Source: Maribacter cobaltidurans
Lineage (GTDB): Bacteria; Bacteroidota; Bacteroidia; Flavobacteriales; Flavobacteriaceae
Direction of reading: 5' to 3'
NCBI RefSeq assembly: GCF_002269385.1
Contig: NZ_CP022957.1
Location: 4,145,001-4,209,000, forward strand
Length of the DNA: 64,000 bases
A model generated the notes under the pieces. That model was not told the DNA's origin. It made no database searches and saw only the letters and a list, made by a program, of their open reading frames with translations. This document shows, piece after piece, positions 63,264-64,000 of this stretch (position 1 is its first letter; the number at the start of each line of letters is the position of its first letter). Position numbers and translations under genes: made by a program.

Positions 63264-64000
63264 ATGAAACCCAAAAAGCTTACCATATTTAATGACCCAA
63301 TTTACGGATTTATTAGGATTCCCAGCGATTTGATTTTTGATCTGATTGCACACCCATACTTTCAGCGTTTGCGCAGAATTTCGCAAATGGGCCTTTCTTA
63401 CATGGTATATCCAGGTGCGCACCACACAAGGTTTCATCATGCCTTGGGCAGCATGTATTTAATGCAAAAATCAATTCAGGTACTTCGGTTCAAAGGTATT
63501 GAGATAACGGATACAGATGAAAAAGGGTTGTTGGGTGCCATTCTTTTGCACGACATTGGCCATGGCCCCTTTTCCCATGCCATGGAACATAGTATTGTGA
63601 ACGGTATCAGTCATGAGCATATTTCCCTGCAGTTCATGAAAGTATTGAACGACAGTTTTCATGGCGAATTAGACGAAGCCATCGCCATATTTACGGGCAA
63701 GCATCCAAAAAAATTCTTAAATCAGTTGGTTTCCAGTCAGCTCGATATGGACCGATTGGATTATCTCAAGCGGGATAGTTTTTATACTGGGGTTTCTGAA
63801 GGGAATACCAATGCGGATCGACTTATTACCATGCTGAACGTTGTGGATGGAAATCTGCTTGTGGAAGAAAAAGGGATTTACTCCGTTGAAAAATTCTTAA
63901 TGGCCAGAAGGTTTATGTACTGGCAGGTGTACCTGCATAAAACCGGGGTCGTTGCCGAACAAATTTTAATCAGTATTCTAAAAAGGGCCAGATACTTATT
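63264..64000 (+). CDS. HD-domain phosphohydrolase (partial, runs off window)
   Basis: Open reading frame from ATG 63264 to the window end (245 residues visible). It begins MKPKKLTIFNDPIYGFIRIP and carries the HD-domain motifs of the dGTPase/SAMHD1-like family: RLRRISQMG, HHTRFHHALGSMYLM, LLHDIGHGPFSHAMEH and LVSSQLDMDRLDYLKRDSFYTG. His and Asp metal ligands are present. Family enzymes hydrolyse (d)NTPs or related nucleotides; substrate not assignable. Diverges from porX. Confidence 0.88.
   Translation, partial: MKPKKLTIFNDPIYGFIRIPSDLIFDLIAHPYFQRLRRISQMGLSYMVYPGAHHTRFHHALGSMYLMQKSIQVLRFKGIEITDTDEKGLLGAILLHDIGHGPFSHAMEHSIVNGISHEHISLQFMKVLNDSFHGELDEAIAIFTGKHPKKFLNQLVSSQLDMDRLDYLKRDSFYTGVSEGNTNADRLITMLNVVDGNLLVEEKGIYSVEKFLMARRFMYWQVYLHKTGVVAEQILISILKRARYL

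Noticed and set aside
1..64000. CRISPR arrays, tRNA or rRNA genes
   Set aside because: No regularly spaced repeats, cloverleaf segments or rRNA-like sequence were recognised by eye on either strand; a dedicated scan could still find short ones.

Overview
The window reads as chromosome of a marine-type member of the Flavobacteriaceae (Bacteroidota). Support comes from promoters with the TAnnTTTG -7 element, lipoproteins with short lipoboxes, a CarboxypepD-plug TonB receptor, DUF4251/DUF6146/DUF6787 family proteins, a fused alpha/beta E1 dehydrogenase and PorX (type IX secretion signalling). The genus cannot be fixed from the sequence alone; a Maribacter/Zobellia-like relative is a guess. No rRNA, tRNA or CRISPR array was seen.

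Left flank (1-16.6 kb): a SUI1-type initiation factor (partial), an isopenicillin-N-synthase-like oxygenase, an E1 dehydrogenase, two lipoproteins, then an eight-gene, tightly packed cluster (4732-10850) built around a type III polyketide synthase. It also holds an FAD oxidoreductase, a methyltransferase, an enoyl-ACP-reductase-like SDR, a hotdog dehydratase, a ketosynthase, an acyl carrier protein and a small membrane protein. The likely product is a methylated or oxidised resorcinol- or pyrone-type lipid; the exact compound is unknown. After it come TerC, a nitroreductase, a ribosome hibernation factor, a TolB-like propeller and a FKBP isomerase.

Centre (16591-34908): an approximately 18.3-kb Tn3-family transposon bounded by 57-bp inverted repeats (51 of 57 positions identical). 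The transposase gene tnpA lies at the left end; a serine resolvase gene tnpR, an AAA ATPase gene and a small ORF lie at the right end. Between them is a complete [NiFe] hydrogenase module of the group 2a (cyanobacterial HupSL / mycobacterial Huc) type: small and large subunits, maturation protease, two small conserved-looking ORFs, a TPR protein, HypA, B, F, C, D, E, an NHL-repeat protein and a convergent nickel permease. H2 oxidation has therefore been packaged with its own nickel supply and cofactor assembly in a transposable unit. Both transposon ends cut host genes (a SlyD-like FKBP gene on the left, a lipoprotein gene on the right), with no matching 5-bp target duplication, which points to a deletion or other rearrangement after or during insertion.

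Right flank (35.4-64 kb): a TonB-dependent receptor with small membrane partners, DUF937 protein, serA-like and serC, acyl-CoA reductase, ferredoxin, ychF, parE-parC, mscL, a sterol-desaturase-family enzyme, a Tat-exported Gfo/Idh/MocA oxidoreductase, an M14 carboxypeptidase, an Lrp regulator, DinB, aroB, proline dehydrogenase, alanine dehydrogenase, tsaE, porX and the start of an HD phosphohydrolase gene. This is ordinary flavobacterial core genome.
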